Positions 22,421 through 28,275 of a DNA stretch of 64,000 nt are shown one piece after another (position 1 is the first letter of the stretch; each line of letters opens with the position of its first letter). The stretch spans positions 362,001 through 426,000 of the forward strand of contig CAJNDS010001380.1 of assembly GCA_905221605.1 (NCBI GenBank), read 5' to 3'. The translations under genes were made by a program, and so were the position numbers. The notes beneath the pieces are model-generated. The model was not told the DNA's origin. It saw only the letters and a program-made list of their open reading frames with translations, and searched no databases. Source of the DNA: Symbiodinium natans (Eukaryota > Sar > Dinophyceae > Suessiales > Symbiodiniaceae).

Positions 22421-22826
22421 ATGGTAGGGGTTTGAGCGGGTATGTGGGTTTTTCCAAAAAATCCCCTATGCCCTGTGCGAAACCGCCTATGGTCCATGAG
22501 TTTTACGCGGTGTGGGTGGCCTGGCCCTCCACGGAAAAGCTGCCGGGGTTCCCCCCCTACCCCCCCCCCCGCTGCGTTTTGGGGGGGTAAGGAGGTGAAA
22601 ACCTCCCGGGAGGTTTTCACCTCCAGAAACCTATCCAACACGCCGCCAGGGTCGGCGGACCCTAAACTCTAAACCCTAAACCCTAAACCCTAAACCCTAA
22701 ACCCTAAACCCTAAACCCTAAACTGCAAAAGCTGGGGGGGGGGGGAGTTGGGGAGTTGGGGAGACGCTCTCTGGGCGCCTTCCAGGCCTGTTGGACAAGC
22801 TCCGGCAAGCGCAGATAAGCCGCTAA
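2945..22826 (+). CDS. Ammonium transporter (AMT/Mep/Rh family), split gene, 5' part missing
   Basis: This is the gene-level entry for 16 joined segments listed separately. The protein is predicted to be a plasma-membrane ammonium channel/transporter that takes up NH4+ for assimilation. Ten segments follow the family in order: the loop before TM6, the [12 protein letters not shown] motif, [45 protein letters not shown] with the second pore histidine, GIQ...[22 protein letters not shown], and a Leu-Arg...Glu...Gly-Leu C-terminal turn. Family proteins have 11 TM helices and 400-500 residues. The segments here cover about TM5/6 to the end (about 225 residues) plus a tail of about 115 residues with no homology. 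No in-frame stop appears at any junction, and lengths sum to 1,023 nt. GT and GC donors are both used. Introns are 231-3,318 bases, mostly telomeric mosaic. Whether the copy is expressed cannot be seen, but the frame is intact. Confidence 0.85.
3072..3235 (+). other. Coding-like intronic segment, unidentified
   Basis: Open on the + strand for about 50 codons ([15 protein letters not shown]..., ending at a stop near 3229). It looks like an amphipathic, lysine-rich protein segment. Its flanks are the reverse of the exon pattern (TTTAGGG left, CCCTAAA right), so it sits inside the AMT intron at 3017-4671 and would break the AMT alignment if included. It may be a relic of another gene or chance. 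Confidence 0.25.
3328..3516 (+). other. Coding-like intronic segment, unidentified
   Basis: Following TTTAG there is an open frame of about 62 codons starting [13 protein letters not shown]. It has intron-type flanks (TTTAGGG left, CCCTAAA right) and is not needed for AMT. Part of the open frame runs through telomeric sequence, which has few stops in some frames. I cannot identify it. Confidence 0.25.
4672..4753 (+). CDS. AMT exon: TM6 signature
   Basis: The acceptor is CCCTAAACCCCAG. It reads [19 protein letters not shown] then R-S-G-S-K-G-E-Q, the hallmark AMT motif (family: LGTFILWFGWYGFNPGS). The donor is GTAGGGTTTAGGG with one base left over. The telomeric tract begins at the donor itself. 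Confidence 0.9.
4777..4852 (+). repeat. TTTGGGG variant telomeric array
   Basis: About ten uniform TTTGGGG units follow three TTTAGGG units. Uniform variant units suggest local amplification rather than repeated independent mutation. Confidence 0.9.
6490..6576 (+). CDS. AMT exon: [10 protein letters not shown] (TM6-TM7)
   Basis: The acceptor follows CCCTAAACCCGGAAGAG. Together with the leftover base of the previous exon it reads [20 protein letters not shown] and then F-G-S-Y-L-Y-L-Y-G. Asn-Thr-Thr-x-Ala-Ala-Ala-x-Gly-Gly is highly conserved in AMTs. I place the end at a GC donor (GCGCGGGGGCAG) because this gives the right phase and a sensible join (LYGGFHLNL). The neighbouring GC two codons on, or GTTGAGG, are alternatives. 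Confidence 0.85.
7380..7427 (-). repeat. CCCCTAAA variant array
   Basis: Six units of the 8-mer CCCCTAAA within CCCTAAA repeats, just upstream of the AMT exon at 7445. Confidence 0.9.
7445..7544 (+). CDS. AMT exon: [12 protein letters not shown] (TM8)
   Basis: Preceded by CCCTAAACCCTCAACCCAG. It reads [20 protein letters not shown] then [12 protein letters not shown], matching the AMT core Asn-Gly-x-Leu-(A/S)-Gly-Leu-Val-x-Ile-Thr-Ala-x-Cys. The donor is GC (GCATCTCG), which leaves two bases that join the single g of the next exon as Leu. A GT at 7559 would leave the phase wrong. Confidence 0.9.
7867..8814 (+). CDS. Class I SAM-dependent methyltransferase-like protein with signal peptide
   Basis: An uninterrupted 315-codon frame. 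The likely start is the ATG at 7972 (residue 36, context GCCATGTGG), because it opens a hydrophobic stretch [15 protein letters not shown] typical of a signal peptide or anchor, leaving 280 residues. Rossmann-type motifs are in order: a Gly-rich entry [15 protein letters not shown] (93-107), a motif I equivalent [14 protein letters not shown] (141-154), YQGVDVSG (173-180), and [14 protein letters not shown] (225-238, the motif IV region). The end [13 protein letters not shown] (273-285) resembles a small algal and bacterial methyltransferase family. Motif I has Ala-Pro-Ser where Gly-Cys-Gly is usual, so SAM binding may be altered. The substrate is unknown. The gene lies inside an AMT intron, on the same strand, with no introns of its own, suggesting a retrocopy. 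No poly(A) relic is visible after the stop. Confidence 0.82.
   Translation: MLLPGCVDTPSRLRSSSQSSENALAISTIALSCPAMWLLFLGALSWHAGAIVVKPAQNASNALGSLPPCIGSESLMQEPVKDAFDKIYTKRMWGGDGVTGSMSGGGSDIGRATEALCSVIFEALLKASKEKEAAGMTEYELNFLDAPSGDFFWMPGCLSRMASRLPAGARLNYQGVDVSGVATRLAEGKRAAAQASVPKVTIEPFKTLNLAEAGILTRTFPAKHFDVINCHDALQHNPTELVHAILGNFNLAGTWLVDDVDMAGSNGKDIVAGQFRPIDITAPPFNNVPECLEAGPEENSGENEHFGIFRLPVTA
8815..9170. other. Unique 3' flank of the methyltransferase gene
   Basis: Non-telomeric sequence with no further ORF. It holds ATTCCCTCATTCCCT at about 8999, a word also seen inverted near 59740 and 63025 (GGAATGAGGGAAT), so its end is probably a dispersed-repeat fragment. Confidence 0.5.
9995..10206. mobile_element. 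Diverged TIR family C element
   Basis: Ends GTACTATTTGAGGGTTC and CTCGAGCAGATAGTAG match family C (CTACTATTTGCTTAAGAACC). The interior contains two similar halves with AAAATAAGAACATT and AAAATAAAAACATT, so it may be two elements side by side. Confidence 0.5.
10284..10385 (-). repeat. CCCTAAA tract
   Basis: About 14 perfect CCCTAAA units, in the 3' part of the AMT intron that hosts the methyltransferase gene. Confidence 0.95.
10863..10945 (+). CDS. AMT exon: IIGIIAG helix (TM9)
   Basis: Follows CCCTAAACCCCTCCCAAG. It reads [20 protein letters not shown] then L-R-T-L-A-A-Q, matching the AMT helix that precedes the cytoplasmic Asp-Asp-Pro loop. The donor is GTTTAGGG with one base left. Confidence 0.85.
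11641..11769 (+). repeat. TTTATGGGG array
   Basis: Fourteen units of the 9-mer TTTATGGGG, almost identical, then a return to TTTAGGG and TTTCGGG. The unit is a derived telomeric variant that has been amplified locally. Confidence 0.95.
11884..11906 (+). CDS. AMT 23-nt microexon: LDDPVDA
   Basis: Between CACCCACCCAG and a GC donor (GCGCCGG). With the leftover base before it, it reads G-L-D-D-P-V-D-A, the conserved Asp-Asp-Pro-x-Asp-Ala loop of AMTs. The phase is 2 in, 0 out and fits both neighbours. Without it the loop between TM9 and TM10 would be missing. Confidence 0.8.
12439..12507 (+). CDS. AMT exon: VPVH pore histidine (TM10)
   Basis: Starts after CACCTAAAG. It reads [20 protein letters not shown] then D-C-E. 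The His is the second of the AMT twin-histidine pair. The usual next residue Gly (His-Gly) is Ala here. The donor is GC (GCCGGG), or GT a few bases later (end 12514). The telomeric tract begins within 12 bases. Confidence 0.85.
12990..13037 (+). CDS. AMT exon, variable loop (weak)
   Basis: Flanked by CCCTAAACCCTCAAGACCAAG and, after a G-rich run, TTTAGGG. It reads [16 protein letters not shown], placed between TM10 and TM11 where AMTs vary. The GC donor (GCCCTTGG) keeps phase 0. Homology is weak; the call rests on position, phase and flanks. Confidence 0.5.
13240..13930. other. Unique island in AMT intron, no gene recognised
   Basis: About 690 bases free of telomeric repeats inside the intron at 13038-15397. 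It begins with a short (GAGT)n run. Overlapping open frames of 95-106 codons exist on both strands, which argues against any single one. Compositions are Thr/Pro/His-rich. I identify nothing. Confidence 0.5.
14358..14500. mobile_element. TIR family A element, copy 1 (MITE-like)
   Basis: About 143 bases with long inverted arms: ACTTGGAGGTTCATGGTACT at the left, and its inverse (TACCATGAACCTCCAAGT) at the right. The interior repeats GTACAGTTAT/ATAACTGTAC in inverse order. No coding capacity. Other copies are at 21885, 56960 and 62149. Confidence 0.85.
15051..15084. repeat. C-run followed by A-run
   Basis: About 12 C then about 22 A. The reverse complement pattern (T-run then G-run) occurs at 32228-32261 and 58404-58440, each near family B element ends, so this looks like an expanded core of that family. 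Confidence 0.7.
15398..15442 (+). CDS. AMT exon: start of TM11
   Basis: Acceptor AAACCCAAAGAG. It reads [15 protein letters not shown], matching the AMT stretch Gly-x-Gln-Leu-x-x-Gln at the start of the last helix. The donor is GTGGCACC, phase 0, and joins directly to VIILWTF of the next exon. Confidence 0.75.
15566..16066 (+). CDS. Possible 166-residue protein inside an AMT intron
   Basis: A unique 520-base island within the intron at 15443-16491 is open for 166 codons on the + strand. It has mixed, protein-like composition (for example [15 protein letters not shown] and [12 protein letters not shown]) and several cysteines near the start. Shorter open frames overlap on the - strand. The last codons run into CCCTAAA sequence, so the C-terminus is doubtful. 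No family recognised. Like the methyltransferase gene it is intronless, which would fit a retrocopy or a fragment of one. Confidence 0.35.
   Translation: MRIAPSATSCCCEGWKAGHQEIQVRPTPCLDAQFLQPSESSSLGPTCGFATVAGQPGYFATTHWNRSEDGRCSCPLGPHKSDSKVADALGLLVTSKCYLRGASKLTTGEKHGTLIFDGVECKALPDCSVELTADARSEFERESFILSLPPSNIWNPKLSKPCIPKT
16492..16598 (+). CDS. AMT exon: TM11 and start of C-terminus
   Basis: After CCCTAAAACCTCAAG. It reads [17 protein letters not shown] then [18 protein letters not shown]. It matches the AMT last helix (Ile-x-x-Trp-Thr-Phe) and the cytosolic Leu-Arg-x-x-x-Glu-x-Glu-x-x-Gly-Leu turn that gates the trimer. The donor is GTTTAGGG with two bases left. Confidence 0.85.
17236..17307 (+). 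CDS. AMT C-terminal tail exon
   Basis: After CCCTAAACCCTTCAG. It reads [20 protein letters not shown] then I-G-L-Q. The phase fits, and the donor GTAAGTG is the best consensus donor in the gene. No homology beyond the AMT core, so it is assigned by phase and splice signals. Confidence 0.6.
17511..17649. mobile_element. TIR family D element
   Basis: Ends GTAGTACGGTCCCTTACTAT and GGACCATGTAACTACCC are imperfect inverses. The interior repeats AAGGGGTATAT and AAGGGCCCATATA. About 139 bases. Relatives are at 206, 36270, 45531 and 52113. Confidence 0.65.
17650..18610. other. AT-richer unique stretch, nothing recognised
   Basis: Almost 1 kb with few telomeric units and lower GC than the surroundings. 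It contains a word pair near 17953 (CTATATAGGAACCCCTTGAG) that recurs near 19938 and 39920, so part of it is another dispersed repeat. No convincing coding frame. Confidence 0.5.
19072..19116 (+). CDS. AMT C-terminal tail exon
   Basis: After GCTTGCTTCACTCAG. It reads [14 protein letters not shown], one base in and two bases out, to a GTTCTG donor. Reading past the donor gives a stop at 19142, so this could instead be the last exon. Phase fits 17236-17307. Confidence 0.5.
19305..19420. repeat. Dispersed repeat G, copy 1
   Basis: Shares TCTTATTAGGGTATCTCGGG, then AGATAAAGAGGCCTCCGGCC, with 38203-38285 (about 80 alignable bases). Confidence 0.6.
19636..19846. repeat. Microsatellite block (CATA)n, (TATATG)n, (TA)n
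   Basis: About 14 CATA, about 17 TATATG and TA runs in sequence. Long Tyr/Ile/Val frames here are artefacts of the repeat. Confidence 0.95.
20445..20514 (+). CDS. AMT C-terminal tail exon
   Basis: After TTGCTCCCATAG. It reads [15 protein letters not shown] then RARPRCTG, with donor GTGTAGGG. Enters with one base, leaves in phase 0, compatible with both neighbours. No homology. Confidence 0.45.
20746..20795 (+). CDS. AMT C-terminal tail exon
   Basis: After GCACCTTGCAG. It reads [16 protein letters not shown], with donor GTAGGG and two bases left. Phase fits both neighbours. Confidence 0.45.
21080..21108 (+). CDS. AMT C-terminal tail exon
   Basis: After GCATCGCAG. It reads ILKLLHSQK, completing Val with the previous exon. 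Donor GTTCCC with one base left. Short, so weak alone. Confidence 0.42.
21885..21985. mobile_element. TIR family A element, copy 2
   Basis: Ends ACTTGGAGCTTCATGGGTAC and GTACCCTGAGCCTCCAAG are inverses. About 101 bases, shorter than the other copies, internal part deleted or diverged. Confidence 0.7.
22210..22375. CDS. Coding-like segment, strand uncertain
   Basis: On the + strand 22217-22344 reads [16 protein letters not shown]. On the - strand it reads [16 protein letters not shown] to a stop at 22219. Both look protein-like and both cannot be right. No homology. Confidence 0.2.
22385..22419. repeat. Poly-G run (35 nt)
   Basis: Unbroken G run. Confidence 0.95.
22591..22624. repeat. Perfect 34-bp palindrome
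   Basis: Arms GGAGGTGAAAACCTCCC and GGGAGGTTTTCACCTCC without a spacer. Confidence 0.95.
22786..22826 (+). CDS. AMT last exon with stop
   Basis: After GCGCCTTCCAG. It reads (G)[12 protein letters not shown] and TAA at 22824-22826. The phase matches the single leftover base before it. The tail as a whole (17236-22826) is basic and helical-looking. No homology. Confidence 0.45.
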
Positions 22827-22942
22827 GCTGACAGATGGGGGTTTGGGGTTTAGGGTTTAGGGTTTAGGGTTTGTGGGTTTAGGTTTAGGGTTTAGGGTTG
22901 TGGCTTTGTGTTCGGTTTAGGGTTTCATTGGGAGTGAAGGTT

Positions 22943-23187
22943 TACTACTACTTGCTTAAGACCCCCCTCCAAAAAAATCAAAAAACAATGTGGTAAGAAT
23001 ATTCTTCCCTACAAGGGGCAGTATAGGAGAATCTTGCATTCTAGGATGCCCAGTAGTACCCTTATTCCCTTTTTGGGGGGTTTAGGTTCCCTTATAAATA
23101 AACCCCTTTAAGCAAAAAAGTGCACCCTTTTTAAGCCTAGGTTACTGGGCAGCCTAGCATTTTAGGAGTTCTTAAGCAAATAGTGGT
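22943..23187. mobile_element. TIR family C element carrying a nested family B element
   Basis: Ends ACTACTACTTGCTTAAGACC and TTCTTAAGCAAATAGTGGT are inverses. Its interior is interrupted by the family B element at 23041-23158. Confidence 0.75.
23041..23158. mobile_element. TIR family B element nested in family C
   Basis: Ends CTAGGATGCCCAGTAGTACC and GGTTACTGGGCAGCCTAG are inverses. GCATT occurs just outside both ends, consistent with a short target-site duplication. Core has CCCTTTTTGGGG and AAAAAGTGCACCC. Confidence 0.75.
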
Positions 23188-23540
23188 TTAGGGTTGAAGA
23201 TTTGTGGCTTCGGGAAGCTAGTTGGGTTACAAGCACACGAGGGTTTGTCGCTTGTGTACATGTAGGACAGGGAGGAGCCCCTTTCTGTAGAGCCGGAATT
23301 AGGGTTTAGGGTTTAGGGTTTAGGGTTTAGGGTTTAGGGTATGGGGTTTAAGGCGAAGGGTATTTTGAGCAGTCGCTTGCGCCGCTGTTGCCGAGTTGCT
23401 GCATGAAGGTTTTGAGGGGTTGGGAGTCAAGGCCAAACTTTCAGCCCGCTAAACAGGAAGCCCTGAACCCTGAAACCTAAGCCCTGAGCACTAAAACCCT
23501 AAACCCTGAACCCTAAAGCCCTAATCCCTAAAACTCTGAA

Positions 23541-23632
23541 CCCTAAACCCTAAACCCTAAACCCTAAACCCTAAACCCTAAACCCTAAACCCTAAACCCT
23601 AAACCCTAAACCCTAAACCCTAAACCCTAAAC
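23541..23632 (-). repeat. CCCTAAA tract
   Basis: About 13 perfect units. Confidence 0.95.
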
Positions 23633-24639
23633 CCAATCCTCAAAAAGTCGGCCAAGGCTCGTTGGACACAGCGTTGGAGACAGAGGCCAGCTGCTCGTGG
23701 CTTTCGGGTTTGGGGTCGAAGTGTAGGCTGCGTATGGTTTAGGGTTTAGGGTTTAGGGTTTAGGGTTCAGGGTTCAGGGTTCAGGGTTTAGGGTGCCGAA
23801 ACCCTGAGCCCCCTGCAGCCCAGATTCCCAGAGGCTGTGGCGGAACCCTGCAGAAAGCCACGCCCCGCTTCGGGTTTCCGCGGTCGGGGTCCAATCATGG
23901 CACCCTAGGAGGTTCAGGGTACTGACAACCCCAATGATACCGGATTTACAAACCCTAGACCCTAAGTCCCCTAAGTCCTGTAAGTAGGTTACAAGTCGAC
24001 TTATTTTAAGGGGCTGCGCCCATGGGCGGGCAGCGCACGCAGAAGCCCGGGGCGAGCAGTTTCTAAGCATGTTGAGGCCCCTAAACTCCCTTAAAATCTC
24101 TAAGCGTTGAGTTTCTAAGCATTTTCAGGCCCCTAAACTCCCTTCAAATCTCTAAGCGTTTGAGGCTCCGAGACTCCCTTAACGTTTCTAAGCACTTTAT
24201 AAGGCCCCTGAACTCCCTTTTTCCTAGCCCCGGGCTTAGACACGTCGCTTATGCCCGCCCTTTGGGGGGCATCATGCTCCTGATGCCCCCCCGCGGTCCC
24301 GCCCCGGGAGCCGCTGATGCTCCTGATGCGCGCGCCTGGGGGTCCCGGGCTGGACCCGCTGATGCTCATGATGCGCGCCCTCTGGGGGCCTCCGTGGCGA
24401 CGCAAAAAACCACGAAAAAAAACCGTTCACCGGCGGCACGCGGGGGTCGGCGGCACTGGCGTCCGGCCTAATTCTGCTTCGCAGAAGGCCAGAGGCCAGA
24501 AAGGCTATTCCCGGGACGACCCGGGCTAAAAAGTCCGCATTTGCTCGGTCCTTTGGGGACCTCGCGCTGCCCGATTTCAGGCCTAGCGGCACGGGCCGGC
24601 CCCCGCCCCCCAAAGCACGAAACCTTGAACCTTGGCACT

Positions 24640-25460
24640 GTCTTCTCTTTCCCTTTTCTTTGTCCTTTGTCTTTGTCTCTCTCCTCTCGCTCTCTTTCCA
24701 TTTTTATTTGTCCTTTGTCTTTGTCGCTCTCCTCTCTCTCTCTCTCTCTCTCGCTCTCTCGCGCGGTTGTTTTTTTTTATGTCTTTGTTTCTTCCTCTCT
24801 CTACTTGCCTGTTTTTCTTTTTCTCTGTCTTTATCTTTCTCCTCTTACTTCCCTGCGCTTCCTTGTTGTTATTTCCTCTTACTCGTTATCTTTTTGTTTC
24901 TCTTTCTCTTGATTCTCCTCTGCTTCCTTGTTTTCATTTTCTCTTTCTCTTTACCTTTTTTGTTTCTCTTTCTCTTTATTCTCTGTCTCTTTATCTTTTT
25001 CCTTCTACTTATCTTTCTCTGTCTCTCTCTCTCTCTCTTTCTCTTTCTCTTTCTCTTTCTCTTTCTCTTTCTCTTTCTCTTTCTCTTTCTCTTTCTCTTT
25101 CTCTTTCTCTTTCTCTTTCTCTTGCTGTTGGTCTTTCTGTGTTTCTTTTCCTCTCTCTTTCGCTCCCTCACTCTCTCCCTCTCTCTCTCTCTTTTTCTCC
25201 TTCCGTTCACCTCTTTGTTTCTCCTTCACCTCTCTCTTTTTTCTTTTCTTTCTGTTGCTGTTAGTCTTCCTCTGTCTGTCTCTCTCTCTCTCTCTCTCTT
25301 CTTTGTTTTTGTTTTTTAAATCTCTCTCCCTCTCTATCTTCTCCCTTTCTCTTGTTCGTTCACCTTTCTCTTCTTCGTTCACCTTTGTCTCTTTTTCTCT
25401 TTCATTCTTCGTCTCCTTCTCTCTGTCTCTCTTTCTCCTGCCTTCGCCCACCCTCCCTCC
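24640..25460. repeat. 800-bp pyrimidine tract
   Basis: The + strand is almost only C and T, with TCTCTCTC and (TTTCTC)n arrays (about 15 units at 25035-25123). Confidence 0.95.
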
Positions 25461-25474
25461 CCCCCCCACCCCCC

Positions 25475-25500
25475 CTCCCCGCGCGCGCGCGCGCGCGCAC
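25475..25500. repeat. (GC)n run
   Basis: About ten GC dinucleotides between C-rich sequence and CACCCGCATCAGGAGCATCAG. Confidence 0.9.
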
Positions 25501-25740
25501 CCGCATCAGGAGCATCAGTGGGGTTGGTTTGGGAGCCTTAAAAACATTCTAAGCACGCGTTTTGCCTTCGAAAAACCTTCAGAATACGCTGTAAACACGT
25601 GTTTTGGGGCTTGGGAAGCCTTTTAACCCAGGAAAGGGAGCATCATGAGCATCAGCGGCCTCCCCCAAGCCATCCAGAACCCCCTTAAACGCGCCGATTA
25701 TATGTGCTTGAACGCTTGCGTGCCCACGACACCCCCAAAA

Positions 25741-25780
25741 GCAGGACCCCGAATGCCCTTAAGGGCATTCGGGGTCCTGC
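25741..25780. repeat. Perfect 40-bp palindrome
   Basis: Arms GCAGGACCCCGAATGCCCTT and AAGGGCATTCGGGGTCCTGC, no spacer, no mismatch. Confidence 0.95.
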
Positions 25781-26625
25781 TGTTCGGGTGTTTTGTAGGC
25801 ACGAAGCCGTGCGAGCGCGTAAAATGAGCGATTTTAGGGGCGTTTTTACGTGGACCCACAAAACACTCGGTATTTACGAGGTTTTCTGCTGTTGGAACAC
25901 CCCCCCAAACAGAGCATCATGAGCATCAGCTGGGTCTCTCCGCCGTGGGCCCGGACCCCCCCACGAAGCCCATGACAAGCCCGATGATGCGCCCGGACCC
26001 CGCGCATCAGCAGCATCAGCAGACCCCCCCCCGGACGTGGGCTTCGATGATGCGCACTTTGGGGGCGGCAAGGGTGGGGGTCGGAGGCACGCGTGAAAAA
26101 CCTCATAAAAACACGGTATTTACGGTGATTTCAGCGTTTTTCAGCGTTTTTTACTGCCTTGGGGCCGCGGGCCAGGGCTGCTGATGCTCATGATGCTCGC
26201 CTGGTTTTGGGCTTCCGGTACCCCCCCCAAGCCTTCAAAAACGTGGTTTCGGCCTGGCGCGCGCCCCATGTGAAAAGCTAGGGCCGATGATGCGCGCCCG
26301 TGAGGGTTTAATGGGGTGCTGCGGGTGTTTTGTGGCCTCGGTTTTTCGTAAAAACCCATGGTTTTTTTACGAGGTTTTCGTGCTTTTCGCACCACCGCGT
26401 GTTGCGTCCCCTTGGATGCCGTTTTGGAGGCCTCCCGAAGGGCCCCGCGCGAATTTGAAGGGGTCGGCGGCTCGGGCGCTCGCCCCTTAAAGCTAGCGCT
26501 TTAGTGCGACGCGGGCTCCGCCCTGGACCATTTAAAGGCTGACGCCGCTGCCGCCGACCCGCGAGGTAAGTGCCGCGGGCTTTGCCCGGTTCGCAGGATG
26601 TCGGCTCGTTCCACCCGCTTGGCCG

Positions 26626-27609
26626 CCTTCCAAAACACCAAATTGGTTGTTTTTTCTGGTTCGGGTGGAGGGGAGGGAGGGGGGGGGGGGGGGGTTGGGG
26701 GGGGGGGGAGGGAAACCGCTCCCTTCCAAAAACACCAAAAAGGTTGTTTTTCTGGCTCGGGTGGAGGGGAGGAGGGGGGGGGGGGGCCGGTTGGGGGGGG
26801 GAGGGGGAGGGGCGGCTGTGGGGGGGGGGGGTAGGGAAACGCTCCCATTGGTTGTTTTTTCTGGCTTGGATAAAGAGGGCGGGTTGGGGGGGGGGGGTGA
26901 GGGCTTGGGGGGGGGGGGGAAGGGAAAAACAGCTCTCCAAAATGCTCCATGTGAGGTGAGGGGGGGGGGGGGGCCCCCCCCCCCCAACCCCACCTTAAGT
27001 GTTGGGTTCCTGTTAAGGTGTGGAACCCTTTTTTTCCCTGGAAGCTTCTTAACAAGGTGAATACCAGTGCATGGGTAAACGACAACTCCCGCCAGCTTTC
27101 ACCCACCCGCCCCCCACCCCCCCCTCCCCTGCCCCTCCCACTACCCTTCCCCTTCCCAACCATTCCACTGTCAATCCACGCCCGGCCTTCCCCCCCCCCC
27201 TCTCACCGTACCCCCAATAACCACCCTTTTCGAAGGATAAGGTGCCGGCGCCCCCCCCTACCACCTTCAGGTCCCCCGCCCCCCCACAAGGTCCCCCAAG
27301 GTCCTCCCCCACAGTCACCATGCTCTGAAGGTCTGTGGTACTTTGCAGAGGTCGTACTGAACAAAGCGTTTCTGTACCTAAACTTCGTTTGCGACACGGG
27401 GTTCCAGCGGGGGAAGCCAGGGGGCTGAAGGAGTTTAGGGCTTCAGATTTCGAGTTGAGGGGTCTTCGATCTTACCTGACTAGCCGGTTGAGGCATGTGC
27501 CTGAAACACGGAAAAAGCTGCGCGGGCCGCTCCTCGTCCTGCCGACTCTCGTAGCCCCTTGTCAATGGCTCGGGTGGAGGGGAGGGAGGGGGGGGGCGGG
27601 GGGGGCGGG

Positions 27610-27650
<41 letters not shown>

Positions 27651-28275
27651 AGGGACTCTAAATTCAGCTGATAGGGTCCAGGGGCATGGGGCCATGGGAG
27701 GGTGGAGCCATGGGGCCACGAGGCCTTGATGGGGCCATGAGAAGGGCAGTGCGGGTGGGAAGGCGGGAGCAAGCGGGGGGGGGAAGCTGCGGCCCTTTAA
27801 AGACGGGGTCCAGGGGCATGGGGCCACGGGACCATGCAGCCCTGAAGACAGGAAAGTGCAGGCGGGAAGGGCGGAGCAACAGCTCCCAAAACGCGTGGTT
27901 CGGCGGCCGCCTTTCAAAACACCAAATTCGTTGGGAGGGAGGGGGGGGGTGGGGGGGGGCGGGTTGGGGGGGGGGGGGGAGGGGCGGCTGGGGGGCCTTC
28001 CAAACACCAATTGTTTTGAAAAATGCCACCCCCAATCCTGGGGTCCCCCTCATTTGGGGTGCAAACTTTCCCTCTCAAGGGGGGGTCGGCGTTTGAGGCA
28101 AGGGGGGGTCTCCAAAGACTATTTTGCCTTTAAAACTGACCAAAATTAGGCTGTGAAAAGGTCGCGGGGCGGCCCTTCATCAGAACTGAGGCTTAAAAAC
28201 CCTGAAAAACATTGAAAAACCTTAAAAAACATTTTCTGGCTCGGGTGGAGGGGAGGGAGGGGGGGGGTTGGGGGG
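26626..28275. repeat. Dispersed G-rich repeat family, six copies
   Basis: Unit: CTTCCAAAACACCAAATTGG, then TTGTTTTTTCTGG, then TCGGGTGGAGGGGAGGG and a poly-G run. Copies start near 26626, 26725, 26845, 27560, 27905 and 28225, with different truncations. The run at 27612-27649 is 38 G. Confidence 0.8.
28081..28180. repeat. Dispersed repeat, copy 1 of 2
   Basis: GTCTCCAAAGACTATTTTGC...AAAAGGTCGCGGGGCGGCCC matches 54380-54480 (GTCTCCGAATACTATTTTGC...AAAAGGTCGCGGGGCTGGCC). About 100 alignable bases. Confidence 0.8.

Larger units (their letters stand above)
24200..26310. repeat. Dispersed GATGCTCATGATGCGCGCC-type motif
   Basis: At least nine copies or half-copies in either orientation: near 24272, 24312, 24360, 25502, 25640, 25916, 26006, 26180 and 26287. 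Core GCATCATGAGCATCAG or GCTGATGCTCATGATGC, almost self-complementary. Often bounded by CGCGCC or GGGGG. Confidence 0.75.

Noticed and set aside
24541-25626. Frames of 123-232 codons rich in Ser/Phe/Leu or Lys/Arg/Glu
   Set aside because: Entirely produced by the pyrimidine tract and its complement; no non-repetitive protein segment.
26308-28053. Long Pro- or Gly-rich frames
   Set aside because: They follow poly-G/poly-C runs and overlap on both strands; no recognisable domain.
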